64,000 nucleotides of DNA, taken from contig VXRN01000045.1 of assembly GCA_009838465.1 (NCBI GenBank), positions 31,988 through 95,987 of the forward strand, given 5' to 3'. Both the position numbers and the translations under genes were made by a program. The notes beneath the pieces were generated by a model, which worked only from the letters and a program-made list of their open reading frames with translations, was not told the DNA's origin and made no database searches. The stretch is from Dehalococcoidia bacterium. GTDB taxonomy: Bacteria > Chloroflexota > Dehalococcoidia > Lucifugimonadales > UBA1123. Below are positions 15,486-25,282 of this stretch, piece by piece. Position 1 is the first letter of the stretch. Each line of letters opens with the position of its first letter.

Positions 15486-17759
15486 ATGGTTACTATTGAG
15501 TCAACAGCGGAGTTTGCGGCACAGACCTATGAGAAGATGGCCGAGAGGCTTGAGGTTATCAGGCGACGCCTCAATAGGCCGCTCAGCCTCGCCGAGAAAG
15601 TCCTCTTGTCGCACCTCGATGATCCTGAGAACCAAGAGATCGTCCCGGGCGAAACCTACATCAGGGTGCGGCCCGACAGGGTGATACTCCAGGATGTTCT
15701 CGGCCAGACTGCTATGCTACAGTTCATGCAGACGATGCGGGACAAGGTTGCAGTCCCTACGACGGTGCACTGCGACCACCTGATACAGGCTCGCGAGGAG
15801 GGCGTCCAAGACCTGCGCGAGTCCCTGGCCGAAAATGGCGAAGTATATGGATTCCTCAGATCAGCCTCCGCTCGATACGGCGTCGGATTCTGGGAGCCTG
15901 GGGCCGGCATCATCCACCAGGTCAATCTCGAAAATTACGCCTTCCCAGGTCAGGTAATTATAGGCACCGATTCGCACACCCCCAACGCGGGCGGACTTGG
16001 AGCCTGCTCCGTGGGAGTCGGAGGTGCTGACGCTGTGGAGGTCATGGCCGGACTGCCCTGGGACGTTCTCATGCCCAAGCGAATAGGTGTTGTGCTGACA
16101 GGAGAGATGAGCGGATGGACCGCCCCCAAGGACGTGATTCTCAAGCTGGCCGGACTGCTCACTGTGTCCGGCGGCACCAACAACATCATCGAGTACCTTG
16201 GACCCGGAGCGAGCAGCTTTAGCTGCACAGGCAAAGCTACGATCACCAACATGGGCGCGGAGCTCGGCGCAACCACCTCGATGTTCCCATACGACGAGAG
16301 CATGGCCGATTATCTCAGGGCCACGAACCGACCGTGGCTCGCCGATGCCGCCGACAAATACGCAGATATGCTATGCGCCGACCCTGAAGTCGAAGCCGAC
16401 CCGGACAGTTACTTCGACCAGGTAGTCCACATTGACCTCTCGACACTCGAGCCTCACGTAGTAGGGCCCCACTCACCGGACAGAGCGCGACCGATATCCG
16501 AGATGGCAGCCGAGATCGCAGATGGCGACAACGGCTTCATTGATTCGATATCCGCTGCCCTCATCGGCTCATGCACCAACTCCTCTTATGAAGACATGAG
16601 CCGCGCCGCCGACGTGGCCGAGCAGGCCGCCGCACATGGCATGAGGTCCGCCGTCCCGTTCATGGTCACCCCCGGCTCTGAACAGGTCAGAGCCACCATA
16701 GAACGCGACGGGCAGATGGACTCGCTGCACAAGATAGAGTCCACCGTACTTGCGAACGCCTGCGGTCCGTGCATCGGACAGTGGCGCAGGGCGCGCGACA
16801 CCACTACCGAGGCGAATACGATTGTCACCTCGTACAACCGCAATTTCCCGCGCCGCAACGACGGCCAGCCGACCACGATGAACTTCATAGCCAGCCCCGA
16901 GGTAGTGACTGCATACGCGATTGCGGGCAATCTCTCCTTCAATCCGCTGACAGATGAACTTACCGCCCCCGACGGCGAGAAGTTCAGACTGGAGCCGCCC
17001 GCGGTCGCGCCCGAAGTCCCGGAGCAAAACTTCGACTTTGGCGATACCAACTACGTAGCTCCGCCAGAAGACGGCAGCGATGTAGTAGTCGAAGTCGCGC
17101 CGGATTCACAACGCCTCCAGATAATGGAACCCTGGCCCGCATGGGATGGTGACGACTTCGAGCAGGTTCCAGTCTTGCTGAAAGTATCAGGCAAGTGCAC
17201 GACCGACCACATATCGCCGGCCGGGCCGTGGCTCTCACTGCGTGGACACCTGGACAAGTTCAGCGACAATATGTTCATGGGCGCGACTAACGCCTACACG
17301 GGAGAGGCGGGCAAGACCAAGAACCTCGAGACGGGAGAAGGAGGAGCGGCTGTTTCCAAAGTAGCCAGGGACTACAAGGCAAAGGGTCTCAAGTGGGTCG
17401 TCATCGGGGACGATAACTACGGCGAAGGAAGCTCGCGCGAACACGCGGCGCTGTCTCCGAGGCTGCTCAATGGGGCTGCGGTCATCTCGCGCAGTTTCGC
17501 GCGGATCCACGAGACCAACCTGAAGAAACAGGGACTTCTGGCGCTCACATTCAGCGATCCTGATGATTATGACAGGATCCGGGAAGACGACCGTGTAAGT
17601 CTGGTGGGACTGAGCGAACTCGCGCCGGGCAAGCCCGTCACCGCGGTCCTTCACCATGCCGACGGATCGGAAGAAGAGCTGAGCCTCAATCACTCGTTTG
17701 CCGAAGAGCAGCTCCAGTGGTTCCATGTCGGCTCCGCGCTGAACCTGTTCCATCAATAA
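15486..17759 (+). CDS. acnA: Aconitate hydratase (mitochondrial/AcnA-type)
   Basis: 757 residues, close to mitochondrial-type aconitase. The [4Fe-4S] ligands are in LIGSCTNSSYEDMSRAA and NACGPCIGQW. VHCDHLIQ, GTDSHTPNAGGLG and the swivel domain's VVIGDDNYGEGSSREHAAL are catalytic or substrate-binding signatures. It isomerises citrate and isocitrate in the TCA cycle. AGGAGG precedes the start ATG by 8 bases. The IscA/YgfZ pair at about 5 kb could service its cluster. The neighbouring ferredoxin gene is separated by a terminator; no other TCA genes are in the window. Confidence 0.97.
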   Translation: MVTIESTAEFAAQTYEKMAERLEVIRRRLNRPLSLAEKVLLSHLDDPENQEIVPGETYIRVRPDRVILQDVLGQTAMLQFMQTMRDKVAVPTTVHCDHLIQAREEGVQDLRESLAENGEVYGFLRSASARYGVGFWEPGAGIIHQVNLENYAFPGQVIIGTDSHTPNAGGLGACSVGVGGADAVEVMAGLPWDVLMPKRIGVVLTGEMSGWTAPKDVILKLAGLLTVSGGTNNIIEYLGPGASSFSCTGKATITNMGAELGATTSMFPYDESMADYLRATNRPWLADAADKYADMLCADPEVEADPDSYFDQVVHIDLSTLEPHVVGPHSPDRARPISEMAAEIADGDNGFIDSISAALIGSCTNSSYEDMSRAADVAEQAAAHGMRSAVPFMVTPGSEQVRATIERDGQMDSLHKIESTVLANACGPCIGQWRRARDTTTEANTIVTSYNRNFPRRNDGQPTTMNFIASPEVVTAYAIAGNLSFNPLTDELTAPDGEKFRLEPPAVAPEVPEQNFDFGDTNYVAPPEDGSDVVVEVAPDSQRLQIMEPWPAWDGDDFEQVPVLLKVSGKCTTDHISPAGPWLSLRGHLDKFSDNMFMGATNAYTGEAGKTKNLETGEGGAAVSKVARDYKAKGLKWVVIGDDNYGEGSSREHAALSPRLLNGAAVISRSFARIHETNLKKQGLLALTFSDPDDYDRIREDDRVSLVGLSELAPGKPVTAVLHHADGSEEELSLNHSFAEEQLQWFHVGSALNLFHQ

Positions 17760-17811
17760 TGAGCATGGGGTAAGACTGGCCTGGAAAGCAAAGAGAGACG
17801 GTAGTTCGGGA

Positions 17812-18156
17812 ATGAAGGATTGCACGTCAGCGCTATTCGAGATGTCGGGCGTGCTGGAACGCCGACAGGAATCGGGCGAACTGTATCTGGAATTCCTGAA
17901 CTGCTCCACGATGAGTGTCGGAGTGTATGCGCTGGCGGCAGGTTCAACCGATCCCCAGCAACCCCATACAGAGGATGAGATATATTACATCCTAGACGGT
18001 CGAGGGCAAATCCGCGTCGGCGACGATGACTTGGACGTCAAGCCGGGCAGCGTGATATTCGTAGCCGCCGGGCAGGACCACAGATTCCACACGATCACCG
18101 AGGACCTGAGGCTACTGGTGGTCTTCGCTCCGGCCAGAGGGACGGGAGCAAAGTAA
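17812..18156 (+). CDS. Cupin-domain protein
   Basis: 114 residues forming one small double-stranded beta-helix. Cupin motif 1 is PHTEDEIYYILDGRGQIRVG (His/Glu metal ligands) and motif 2 is PGSVIFVAAGQDHRFH (second His). The N-terminal part (LFEMSGVLERRQESGELYLEFL) forms the first strands. Such proteins may be metal-dependent enzymes or ligand sensors; no substrate can be assigned. It follows aconitase after 52 bases and may be cotranscribed with it. Confidence 0.8.
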   Translation: MKDCTSALFEMSGVLERRQESGELYLEFLNCSTMSVGVYALAAGSTDPQQPHTEDEIYYILDGRGQIRVGDDDLDVKPGSVIFVAAGQDHRFHTITEDLRLLVVFAPARGTGAK

Positions 18157-18226
18157 CTCCGACCGCGCGCTGGCCTCTTGTCAACTTGGGGCAATTCCGC
18201 TATTGCCCTCGCTAACTTCACAGTAG

Positions 18227-18655
18227 TCAGTCGTCGTCCGTTCCGACCCAGCCGGATTGGGATATGTCAATCATAATCCCCTCCGGGCCGGCGTATTTTG
18301 TCTCGACATTCTGTCCGCCATGTCCGCTGCCCATCGCAGAGTGCAGAGCCTTGTTGATCTCATCTCTCGGCTCAGATCCGATGTTCTTTAACTTTACCTC
18401 AGTAGCTTCGGCGTCGTCAACCTGGAACCCGATATGATGGATGCCGGCGTATCCTACCCCGAACTCTTCGCCCGCAACGACATCGTTCTGGAAGTTCAGG
18501 ATAGCCATGTTCACGTTCCCGTCGCTCAGATAATAGCCAACGGCGTTCGCGCTCTCTACCTTGCCAACCTCTTTGAGATCGAACACGGACTTGAAGAACT
18601 CCGCCGTCTTGTCAGGGTCTTGACTCGCAATCGCAATGTGCTTGATCTTCGCCAT
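18227..18655 (-). CDS. VOC-family (glyoxalase/methylmalonyl-CoA-epimerase-like) protein
   Basis: 142 residues from the ATG at 18655, selected because GAGGAGGG lies just upstream; 24 in-frame codons precede it without support. Vicinal-oxygen-chelate features: KIKHIAIASQDPDKTAEFFKS at the start (metal-binding His) and HHIGFQVDDAEAT in the second half. The family includes glyoxalase I, dioxygenases and methylmalonyl-CoA epimerase. The C-terminal HGGQNVETKYAGPEGIMIDIS ends with GIMIDI in place of the usual metal-binding Glu stretch, so the activity is uncertain. Confidence 0.78.
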   Translation of the reverse strand: MAKIKHIAIASQDPDKTAEFFKSVFDLKEVGKVESANAVGYYLSDGNVNMAILNFQNDVVAGEEFGVGYAGIHHIGFQVDDAEATEVKLKNIGSEPRDEINKALHSAMGSGHGGQNVETKYAGPEGIMIDISQSGWVGTDDD

Positions 18656-18780
18656 TTTCCCTCCTCGCGCAGCCAATTCATGTGTGAGTAATGGCGACGC
18701 ATTGAACACATCATTAGACTTCTCCAAATATAGAGAGCGGCACGGATGCTGTCAAACTCGTTTGGGAATACGCCGACCGC

Positions 18781-21252
18781 CTAACTAAGTTCGCCGGGTT
18801 GGATGGACTGGTATGCCTCCAGTCGTTTGGCCAGGGCGTGATGCTCCTCTCTTTCGAGCATCGGGTCTATATCGAGAAGGCGTATTGCCTCGCGTCGGGC
18901 GAGAGACAATGTGTCGTAGTCGGTAATCTCGGCAACTTTCAGGGTCGGTAATCCACTCTGGCGGGTGCCGAGATAGTCTCCCGGACCGCGCAGTTTCAGG
19001 TCTTCCTCGGCCAGCCGGAAGCCGTCCGAAATGTGCTCGAGCAGCTTGAGACGCCTGAGCGCCTCGGCGCCTGGGGACTCGGAAAGCAGAAGACAGTGTC
19101 CCCTATATTCGCCACGTCCTACTCTGCCCCTGAACTGGTGCAGCTGGGACAGGCCGAATCTCTCCGCGCCGTCTATGAGCATCACCGTAGCGTTGGGCAC
19201 GTCAATTCCGACCTCGACAACGGGTGTGGAGACGAGGACATCTATCTCGCGTTCCTTGAAGCTGTCCATCACGTCTTCTTTCTCGTTCAGCGACATGCGT
19301 CCATGCAGAAGGCCAACCGAGTACTCAGGGTATATCTCCTCCGAGAGGCGCGCATACTCTTCCTGCGCAGCCTTGGTTTGTATTACCTCGGATTCCTCTA
19401 TCAGCGGGCATACGACGAAAGCCTGCCTGCCCTCTCTTATCTCTTTTCTTATGAAGGCGTAAGCCGAATCGCGCCTGTCGTTCTCTATGAACCTGGTTCG
19501 GGTGGTCTGGCGACCTGGGGGCATTTCGTCAATAACGGACACGTCCAGGTCGCCATAGACGGTCAACGACAGCGAGCGCGGTATCGGCGTCGCGCTCATG
19601 GCGAGCAGGTGCGGCCTTTCGCCCTTTTCACGCAGCGTTTGCCGTTGTCGCACACCGAACCTGTGCTGTTCGTCCACAACTGCCAGAGCCAGGTTGGGTA
19701 TATCCACTCCCTCCTGGATCAGCGCGTGCGTGCCGATTACAATGTCTATCATTCCGGCAGACATCAGGCTGCGCAGGTCGTCCCGGATGCGCTTCCGGTG
19801 CGCGCCAAGCAGCAGGGCGACGACCACTTTTCGTTCGATGCCTTCTACATCGAGCCGCTGTATGTAGCCGCCAGTAGGATCATACCCGGTGCCGCTGAGC
19901 AGACCGCATATCGTGAGGAAGTGCTGCTCTGCCAGGATTTCGGTCGGCGCCATGAGCGCGGCCTGCTTGCCGTCCCGCACAACACCGAGCATAGCGGCGG
20001 TGGCCACGACTGTCTTGCCGCTGCCCACATCTCCCTGGAGCAGGCGGCTCATCGCCCTGTCTGAACGCAGGTCCGCCAGGACTTCCTGAAGCGACCTGTT
20101 CTGCGCTCCGGTCAGGTCGAACGGTAGTGAACCGAGGAAAGATTCGATCACGCCGTTGTCCACCGAAATTGGAATGCCACGATTCTCCTCCCGCCAGTCG
20201 TTCCTGCGTCTTATGACGGACGTTTGTAGCAGGAAGAATTCGTCGAAAGCCAGCCTGCGCTTCGCAGCCTTTTCAGCGTCCCAGTCGTCGGGATAGTGAA
20301 TCTGGCGCATCGCGTTGACGAGTCCTATCAGCCCGGTGCGGTGAAGCAGGTCGGCGGGCAGAAACTCATCCACGCGGTCTATCGTTGCGTCCAGGGCGCG
20401 CTTTACCAGAGAGCGGAGTACACGCTGAGACAGTCCCTGGGTGGATGGATAGACCGGCACGAGCCTGCCGGTGTGAACAAGGTTGTCTCTGTCGTCGAGA
20501 ATCTCGTACTCAGGAGCTTCAAAGACGAGGTTTCCCCTGAAGACATTTACCTTGCCGCTCAGCACGACCTGTACGCCGTGCTTGATTTGATTAGCAACCC
20601 ACGGGTTGTTGAACCAGGTGGCCCTGATATTGCCGGTATCGTCACCCAGGACTGCCTGTGTGGACTTCTGCCGTCCGAGCATCGTTTGCCTGGCTTCCCA
20701 GACTGTCAGAATCGCGGTCTGGTTATCACCGGGTGTAAGCTGGGAGACGGTTCGCACACTGGTGAAGTCGTTGTGTCTGCTAGGGAAGAGGTGAATCAGG
20801 TCTCCCACGGTGTTCACATCGAGCTTGTGAAGACGGGGCAGCAGTTTCTGCCATACGCCCTTCATCAGCGTAACGTCGTCCGATAGCTCCAGCGGACGGC
20901 GTGGGGCAGGCGGCTTCCTTGGAGAGCTTTTGCGCCTAGGCGCTTGCTTCTCGGCGCGCGGGGGCGCGTTACCTGGAGCTGGTGACGCCGGCGCACTACC
21001 GCTCCTGACCGACACGCCGGCGTCGCGCATCCTACGCACGACACGCGTGGCCCAGTCCGACCTTTCCTCAGCGGACATCTCGGCATACCGGCTGGAACTA
21101 CCGACATACGCCACGAGATCCCCTGAAAAGCGTTGCAAGAACGCATCCAGGCCGCCAATGACGGCGCGGTCGTCGAAGCCGCGCTCTCGCTCCTGGCGGA
21201 GTATGTTGTATAGAGATGTAGCTCGTTCGGTGTCGGTCATGGCGATACTCAT
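18781..21252 (-). CDS. recG: ATP-dependent DNA helicase RecG
   Basis: 823 residues, about 130 longer than E. coli RecG because of an N-terminal extension (residues 1 to about 125) with a Pro/Arg/Ser-rich linker near 90-125. The wedge/OB domain follows (VGDLIHLFPSRHNDFTSV), then the helicase motifs: Walker A LLQGDVGSGKTVVA, DEQHRFGVRQR, MSATPIPRSL and the RecG-type VVEVGIDVPNATVML with QFRGRVGRGEYRG. It reverses stalled replication forks and branch-migrates Holliday junctions. RuvX, another replication-repair-associated protein, is encoded about 3 kb away. Long extensions of this kind occur in Chloroflexota RecG (recollection, not checked). Confidence 0.96.
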   Translation of the reverse strand: MSIAMTDTERATSLYNILRQERERGFDDRAVIGGLDAFLQRFSGDLVAYVGSSSRYAEMSAEERSDWATRVVRRMRDAGVSVRSGSAPASPAPGNAPPRAEKQAPRRKSSPRKPPAPRRPLELSDDVTLMKGVWQKLLPRLHKLDVNTVGDLIHLFPSRHNDFTSVRTVSQLTPGDNQTAILTVWEARQTMLGRQKSTQAVLGDDTGNIRATWFNNPWVANQIKHGVQVVLSGKVNVFRGNLVFEAPEYEILDDRDNLVHTGRLVPVYPSTQGLSQRVLRSLVKRALDATIDRVDEFLPADLLHRTGLIGLVNAMRQIHYPDDWDAEKAAKRRLAFDEFFLLQTSVIRRRNDWREENRGIPISVDNGVIESFLGSLPFDLTGAQNRSLQEVLADLRSDRAMSRLLQGDVGSGKTVVATAAMLGVVRDGKQAALMAPTEILAEQHFLTICGLLSGTGYDPTGGYIQRLDVEGIERKVVVALLLGAHRKRIRDDLRSLMSAGMIDIVIGTHALIQEGVDIPNLALAVVDEQHRFGVRQRQTLREKGERPHLLAMSATPIPRSLSLTVYGDLDVSVIDEMPPGRQTTRTRFIENDRRDSAYAFIRKEIREGRQAFVVCPLIEESEVIQTKAAQEEYARLSEEIYPEYSVGLLHGRMSLNEKEDVMDSFKEREIDVLVSTPVVEVGIDVPNATVMLIDGAERFGLSQLHQFRGRVGRGEYRGHCLLLSESPGAEALRRLKLLEHISDGFRLAEEDLKLRGPGDYLGTRQSGLPTLKVAEITDYDTLSLARREAIRLLDIDPMLEREEHHALAKRLEAYQSIQPGELS

Positions 21253-21328
21253 TGTACATAGTCGTATCGCATCGGCGCGTGGTTCAAGGAGGGTCAGTTC
21301 TTAGTCTTTAGTTTTCAGTTATCAGATA

Positions 21329-21437
21329 GGGTCTGTGCGAAGTCGGCTGCGATTTCGTCAGTTGTTCGCGCTGGCCGTACCCCGTCCCCTCCCCTGGATT
21401 CCCGTTTTCACGGGAATGACGGGGGTTGTGTAAAGGG
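21329..21437. mobile_element. Degenerate copy of the GAGACC-type small element
   Basis: A 52-base block at 21371-21422 is identical to 33819-33870 inside the intact copy near 33.8 kb and includes the hairpin ATTCCCG/CGGGAAT. Beyond it GTTGTGTAAAGG (21426-21437) corresponds to GTTGTGCAAAGG of the intact copy. The left end is too diverged to define. Confidence 0.6.
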
Positions 21438-21449
21438 CAATATAAGGAC

Positions 21450-21493
21450 TGTCTGAACTGTGATTTTTGTGATTGGGATGATGGGCAGGATTT
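21450..21493. repeat. TCTGAA...CAGGATTT intergenic repeat, copy 1
   Basis: The pattern TGTCTGAACTGTGATTT, then GTGATTGGGATG and CAGGATTT recurs at 41371-41413 and 49397-49446, each time in a gap between genes and in the same orientation relative to the window. Confidence 0.55.
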
Positions 21494-21800
21494 GATATGG
21501 CAGCCGTCACACAGGGCCAAATTGACACCCAGCGAATCCGTAACCTAAAATCAATCTTGTCTTATGAGCAATCTATCCCTTACAAGCTCAGAGTGTTCTC
21601 TGATGTCATGCAGACCTTCCCAGGTTGAGAGGTGCGCGCGGGCGGGTTCGTCTAGTACGAATTCCCGCCTTGTGGCGGCATGATCCTCGTCGCCTGCCCT
21701 GTGGGTGTGGCGTCTTACTTCGTTTTCCGAATGTTTGATTCCGTCCGTGTCGTATTGCGTCACCGGACAGACTAATCCAACGCAAGGTGAGAAATTCGAT

Positions 21801-24464
21801 ATGAATCAAGAAAACTGGACAAGCGAACGAGTGCGAGAGACGTTCCTGAGCTACTTCGAGTCGCAGGATCACAGCCGCATGGCAAGCGCCTCCCTGATTC
21901 CGGTTGGCGATCCTACCCTGCTGTTCACGAGCGCGGGCATGGTGCAGTTCAAGCACTACTTCACAGGTGAAGCCGATCCGCCTAACAAAAGGCTGACTAC
22001 TTCCCAAAAGTGTTTCAGGACGCCGGACATAGAGGAGGTCGGGGACGCCACTCATAATACACTTTTCGAGATGCTGGGCAACTTCAGCATCGGTGATTAC
22101 TTCAAAGAGCGGGCGGTGGACTTCGCGGTGGAGCTTATGACTGAGGGCTACGGCATTCCGCTGGAGAAGTTCGCGGCCGCCGTGCATGAGACGGACGATG
22201 AAACGCGCGAACTTTGGGTGAACAAGGGAATCCCGCGAGAGCTGGTTTACAGTTATGGCGACGATGAGAATTGGTGGGGTCCGGCGGGTGCCGAAGGCCC
22301 ATGCGGGCCATGCTCCGAATTGCACTACGACTACGGCCCGGAAAACGGTTGTGGGGCAGATGACTGCATTCCGAATTGCAAGGAATACAAGGACAATGGC
22401 GAGGCATGTGACCGCTACGTGGAACTGTGGAACCTGGTGTTCATGCAGTTCTATCACCACCTCGACGGCAGTCGCACTAATCTTCCCGCCCCCAGCGTGG
22501 ACACGGGCATGGGATTCGAGCGACTGGTTCGCATACTACAAGACGTTGATACGGGCTACGAGACGGACCTGTTCACTCCGATTATTTCGAAGGTCGAGGA
22601 GATAAGCGGGCACAGGTACGGTGATGACACCGAGTCCACATACGCAATCCGGGTGGTGGCGGAGCATGGACGTAGCGTGTCGTTTCTGGTAGCGGACGGC
22701 GTTGTACCGGGCAACGAGGGGCGCGGGTACGTGCTGCGCCGCGTGATACGCCGCGCGATCCGGTATGCGAGACGACTTGGGATAGAAGGCAATTTCCTGG
22801 GTGAGATTGCGGACGCGACTATCGAGAAGATGGGCGACTTGTACCCGGAGTTGGTCAACAACCGCGAGTTCATTCACACGGTACTGGGACTGGAAGAGGA
22901 CAGATTCCAGCAGGCCTTCCAGAACGGCTACTCTCTGCTGACGCAGGAATTAGAAGGAGCGACCACACTTCCGGGCGAGGTGGTGTTCCGACTGTGGGAC
23001 ACGCATGGTTTCCCTGTGGAGATGACTAGCGAAATCGCGTCGGAACAGGGTGTCGAGGTAGATATGGAAGGGTTCGAGCGCGCGATGGCGGCGCAGCGAG
23101 AGCAGTCCCGCGCGGGAGCGCAGTTCGGCGACGACAGGGCGAAGATACGGGTTTATGAGAGCCTAGGAGTGGGCGGAACCGCGTTCCTAGGGTACGAGAC
23201 GCTCAACGCTTCTTCGGTGGTTGTTGGGCTGATTGCTGACGATGAGGTAGTGGCGTCGGTCTCGGAGGGGCAGGATGTCGAGGTGGTGATGGTCGCGACG
23301 CCGTTCTACTCGGAGGGCGGCGGTCAGATCGGCGATGCGGGCGAGATAGCCGGAGCCGAGGGCAGTATTCGCGTCCACGATACGCAGGAGGTCATGCCCG
23401 GACTCACGGTGCATTTCGGTAAAGTGGCACAGGGATCGGTAGGCATAGGCGAGACCGTTGACGCCTATGTGGACCCGATCCGGCGGGAGGATACAGCTCG
23501 CAATCACACGGCGACTCACCTGCTTCATGCCGCATTGCGGCAGGTGCTTGGGCCGCACGTGCGGCAGGCGGGCTCGCTGGTGTCGCCGGACCGACTCCGG
23601 TTTGACTTTACCCACGTCCAGCAGGTGACGGACGATGAGATGTGGCAGGTTCAACTCTTGGTCAACGAGAAGATAAGGCAGAACGCGCGGGTGCTGAGGG
23701 ACGAGGACACTTACCAGGAGGCGATAAGGCGAGGTGCGCTGGCTTTCTTCGGAGACCGCTATGACGAGAGAGTCCGACTGGTGGAGATAGCGAATGGGGA
23801 GACGTTCAGCTTCGAGGTTTGCGGCGGGACCCACGTTGGTCAAACCGGAGAAGTCGGCGCGGTGTACGTGCTGGGAGAGTCGAGCATCGGCGCGGGAATG
23901 CGGCGCATCGAGGCGGTCAGCGGACGGGCGGCGGAGCGCATGGTGTGGGATCGCTTCCACCGCGAGGAGCGAGTGGCGCGAACACTCCAGACTTCGACTC
24001 AGGAGGTGGAGGCCAGAGTTCGCGCGCTGATGGAAGAGAATGACTCGCTTCAGCGCGAACGCGAGGCGATGGAACGCAGGCTATCGCTGCAGTCGGCGGA
24101 AGCACTGCTCGACTCGGTTCAGGATGTGGGTGGTGTGAAGGTGCTTTCCGTAAGAGCTACTGCGGCGAACGCGGACTCGCTGCGCGAGATGGGGGACTAC
24201 CTAAGGGACAAGATGCGGAGCGGTGTGGTGGTGCTTGGGTCGGTAATCAATGACAGGCCGATGCTGGTGTCCATGGTGACTTCCGACCTTGTCAGTGACA
24301 AGGGTCTGAACGCGGCGGACATAGCACGAACGGCGGCGCGCGCGATTGGCGGTGGCGGTGGGGGAAGACCGGAGGTCGCGCAGGCGGGCGGTCGAGATGC
24401 ATCCAAGCTCGACGACGCGCTGGCGTTGGTGCCGGGCATCGTATCCGAGAGTGCGGCGGAATGA
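21801..24464 (+). CDS. alaS: Alanyl-tRNA synthetase
   Basis: 887 residues from the ATG at 21801 (AAGGTGAG lies about 10 bases upstream; the frame is open 32 codons earlier without support). Catalytic domain: SHDRMASASLIPVGDPTLLF-like segment at about 25-45 and GMVQFKHYF. The editing-domain zinc site is complete: NHTATHLLHAAL and CGGTHVGQTGEVG. The C-terminal coiled coil and DHHA1 domain (GGGGGGRPEVAQAGG) oligomerise the enzyme. It charges and proofreads tRNA-Ala. It overlaps ruvX by 4 bases. Confidence 0.97.
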   Translation: MNQENWTSERVRETFLSYFESQDHSRMASASLIPVGDPTLLFTSAGMVQFKHYFTGEADPPNKRLTTSQKCFRTPDIEEVGDATHNTLFEMLGNFSIGDYFKERAVDFAVELMTEGYGIPLEKFAAAVHETDDETRELWVNKGIPRELVYSYGDDENWWGPAGAEGPCGPCSELHYDYGPENGCGADDCIPNCKEYKDNGEACDRYVELWNLVFMQFYHHLDGSRTNLPAPSVDTGMGFERLVRILQDVDTGYETDLFTPIISKVEEISGHRYGDDTESTYAIRVVAEHGRSVSFLVADGVVPGNEGRGYVLRRVIRRAIRYARRLGIEGNFLGEIADATIEKMGDLYPELVNNREFIHTVLGLEEDRFQQAFQNGYSLLTQELEGATTLPGEVVFRLWDTHGFPVEMTSEIASEQGVEVDMEGFERAMAAQREQSRAGAQFGDDRAKIRVYESLGVGGTAFLGYETLNASSVVVGLIADDEVVASVSEGQDVEVVMVATPFYSEGGGQIGDAGEIAGAEGSIRVHDTQEVMPGLTVHFGKVAQGSVGIGETVDAYVDPIRREDTARNHTATHLLHAALRQVLGPHVRQAGSLVSPDRLRFDFTHVQQVTDDEMWQVQLLVNEKIRQNARVLRDEDTYQEAIRRGALAFFGDRYDERVRLVEIANGETFSFEVCGGTHVGQTGEVGAVYVLGESSIGAGMRRIEAVSGRAAERMVWDRFHREERVARTLQTSTQEVEARVRALMEENDSLQREREAMERRLSLQSAEALLDSVQDVGGVKVLSVRATAANADSLREMGDYLRDKMRSGVVVLGSVINDRPMLVSMVTSDLVSDKGLNAADIARTAARAIGGGGGGRPEVAQAGGRDASKLDDALALVPGIVSESAAE

Positions 24465-24868
24465 GGGTCCTTGGGCTGGACGTCGGGGACAGACGGGTCG
24501 GTCTCGCGCTCAGCGATCCGACGGGGTTCCTAGCGTCGCCGTTTGGATTCGTAGATCGGGGCCCTTCCGATCTTGCGGACATCGTACACATCGCAGCGGA
24601 GAACGAAGTTGCCGAGATAGTCGTCGGGCTGCCGCTGAGTATGTCCGGCGACTCCGGCGCCCAAGCGGGCAAGGTGCGAGGATTCATCAGGGAATTGAGG
24701 TCGCATACCGACTTGCCTATCAAGACGGTGGATGAGCGGCTGTCCACGGTGCAGGCACAGGGGATGCTTAGACAGTCGCGACGCCGCCGCAGAGACAGGG
24801 ATAGGGGGCAGTTGGATGCTGCTGCTGCTGCTGTCATATTGCAGGCGTACCTGGACTACGGGGGGTGA
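24461..24868 (+). CDS. ruvX: RuvX/YqgF pre-16S rRNA nuclease (Holliday junction resolvase-like)
   Basis: 135 residues, the standard length. RNase H-like motifs: LGLDVGDRRVGLALSDP (first catalytic Asp), VVGLPLSMSGDSGAQA and KTVDERLSTVQAQ (Asp-Glu). YqgF matures the 5' end of 16S rRNA and was first described as a putative junction resolvase. The start codon overlaps the alaS stop by 4 bases, a pairing of alaS with yqgF found in many bacteria. G+C content falls sharply just downstream. Confidence 0.92.
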   Translation: MRVLGLDVGDRRVGLALSDPTGFLASPFGFVDRGPSDLADIVHIAAENEVAEIVVGLPLSMSGDSGAQAGKVRGFIRELRSHTDLPIKTVDERLSTVQAQGMLRQSRRRRRDRDRGQLDAAAAAVILQAYLDYGG

Positions 24869-24935
24869 GGGTGGCACCCTTTATCGCGGGTGGGATTCTG
24901 ATATATTGGGAATGGAGTTTCCTAAGGGGAATGAG

Positions 24936-25169
24936 ATGTTCAAGGAACTTGATTGCATAGTGCTTACAACCGATATTGAAAAGGAAGGTCTGAAAGCGGG
25001 CGATGGTGGCACGATTGTGCATATGTATCCGGGTGGGGACGCCTTCATGGTGGAGTTCATGATGGGGGATGTCTATACAGTGATACTTGCTGACGTGTTG
25101 CCATCGCAGGCGCGAATTGCGACCAACGAAGATTTTACTCATACCCGTAGTGTAGATATGGCGGTTTGA
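24936..25169 (+). CDS. DUF4926 domain protein
   Basis: 77 residues from the ATG at 24936, preceded by AAGGGGA at 24924-24930; an ATG at 24912 is possible but has a poorer ribosome site. The sequence fits DUF4926: LDCIVLTTDIEKEGLKAGDG, then GTIVHMYPGGDAFMVEFM, an SH3-like beta barrel. Function is unknown; some members are encoded beside toxin-like or restriction-type genes. It is visibly A+T-richer than the alaS-ruvX pair and lies directly before the DUF262 nuclease gene on the same strand, so the two may have arrived together. Confidence 0.7.
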   Translation: MFKELDCIVLTTDIEKEGLKAGDGGTIVHMYPGGDAFMVEFMMGDVYTVILADVLPSQARIATNEDFTHTRSVDMAV

Positions 25170-25282
25170 GCTTAATGTCTCTAATCAACTCAACGGCCAA
25201 CTTCTCAAGAACTTACGCTGGACAAGTGAACGAGCGTCGGAACGACAACCTTATTTGACAGTGAAGCCCCGAGGACTGATTC

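Larger units (their letters stand above)
21253..21800. other. 548-bp region between divergent recG and alaS
   Basis: No gene was recognised. It contains a degenerate copy of the GAGACC-type element (21329-21437), a TCTGAA...CAGGATTT repeat (21450-21493) and, from about 21540, a leader of some 250 bases ahead of alaS. I looked there for a T-box leader and did not find the conserved antiterminator sequence. Promoters of both genes must lie here but none stands out. Confidence 0.5.

Noticed and set aside
21540..21800. Possible T-box leader ahead of alaS
   Set aside because: No AGGGTGGNACCGCG-type antiterminator and no terminator with T-tract before the start codon.
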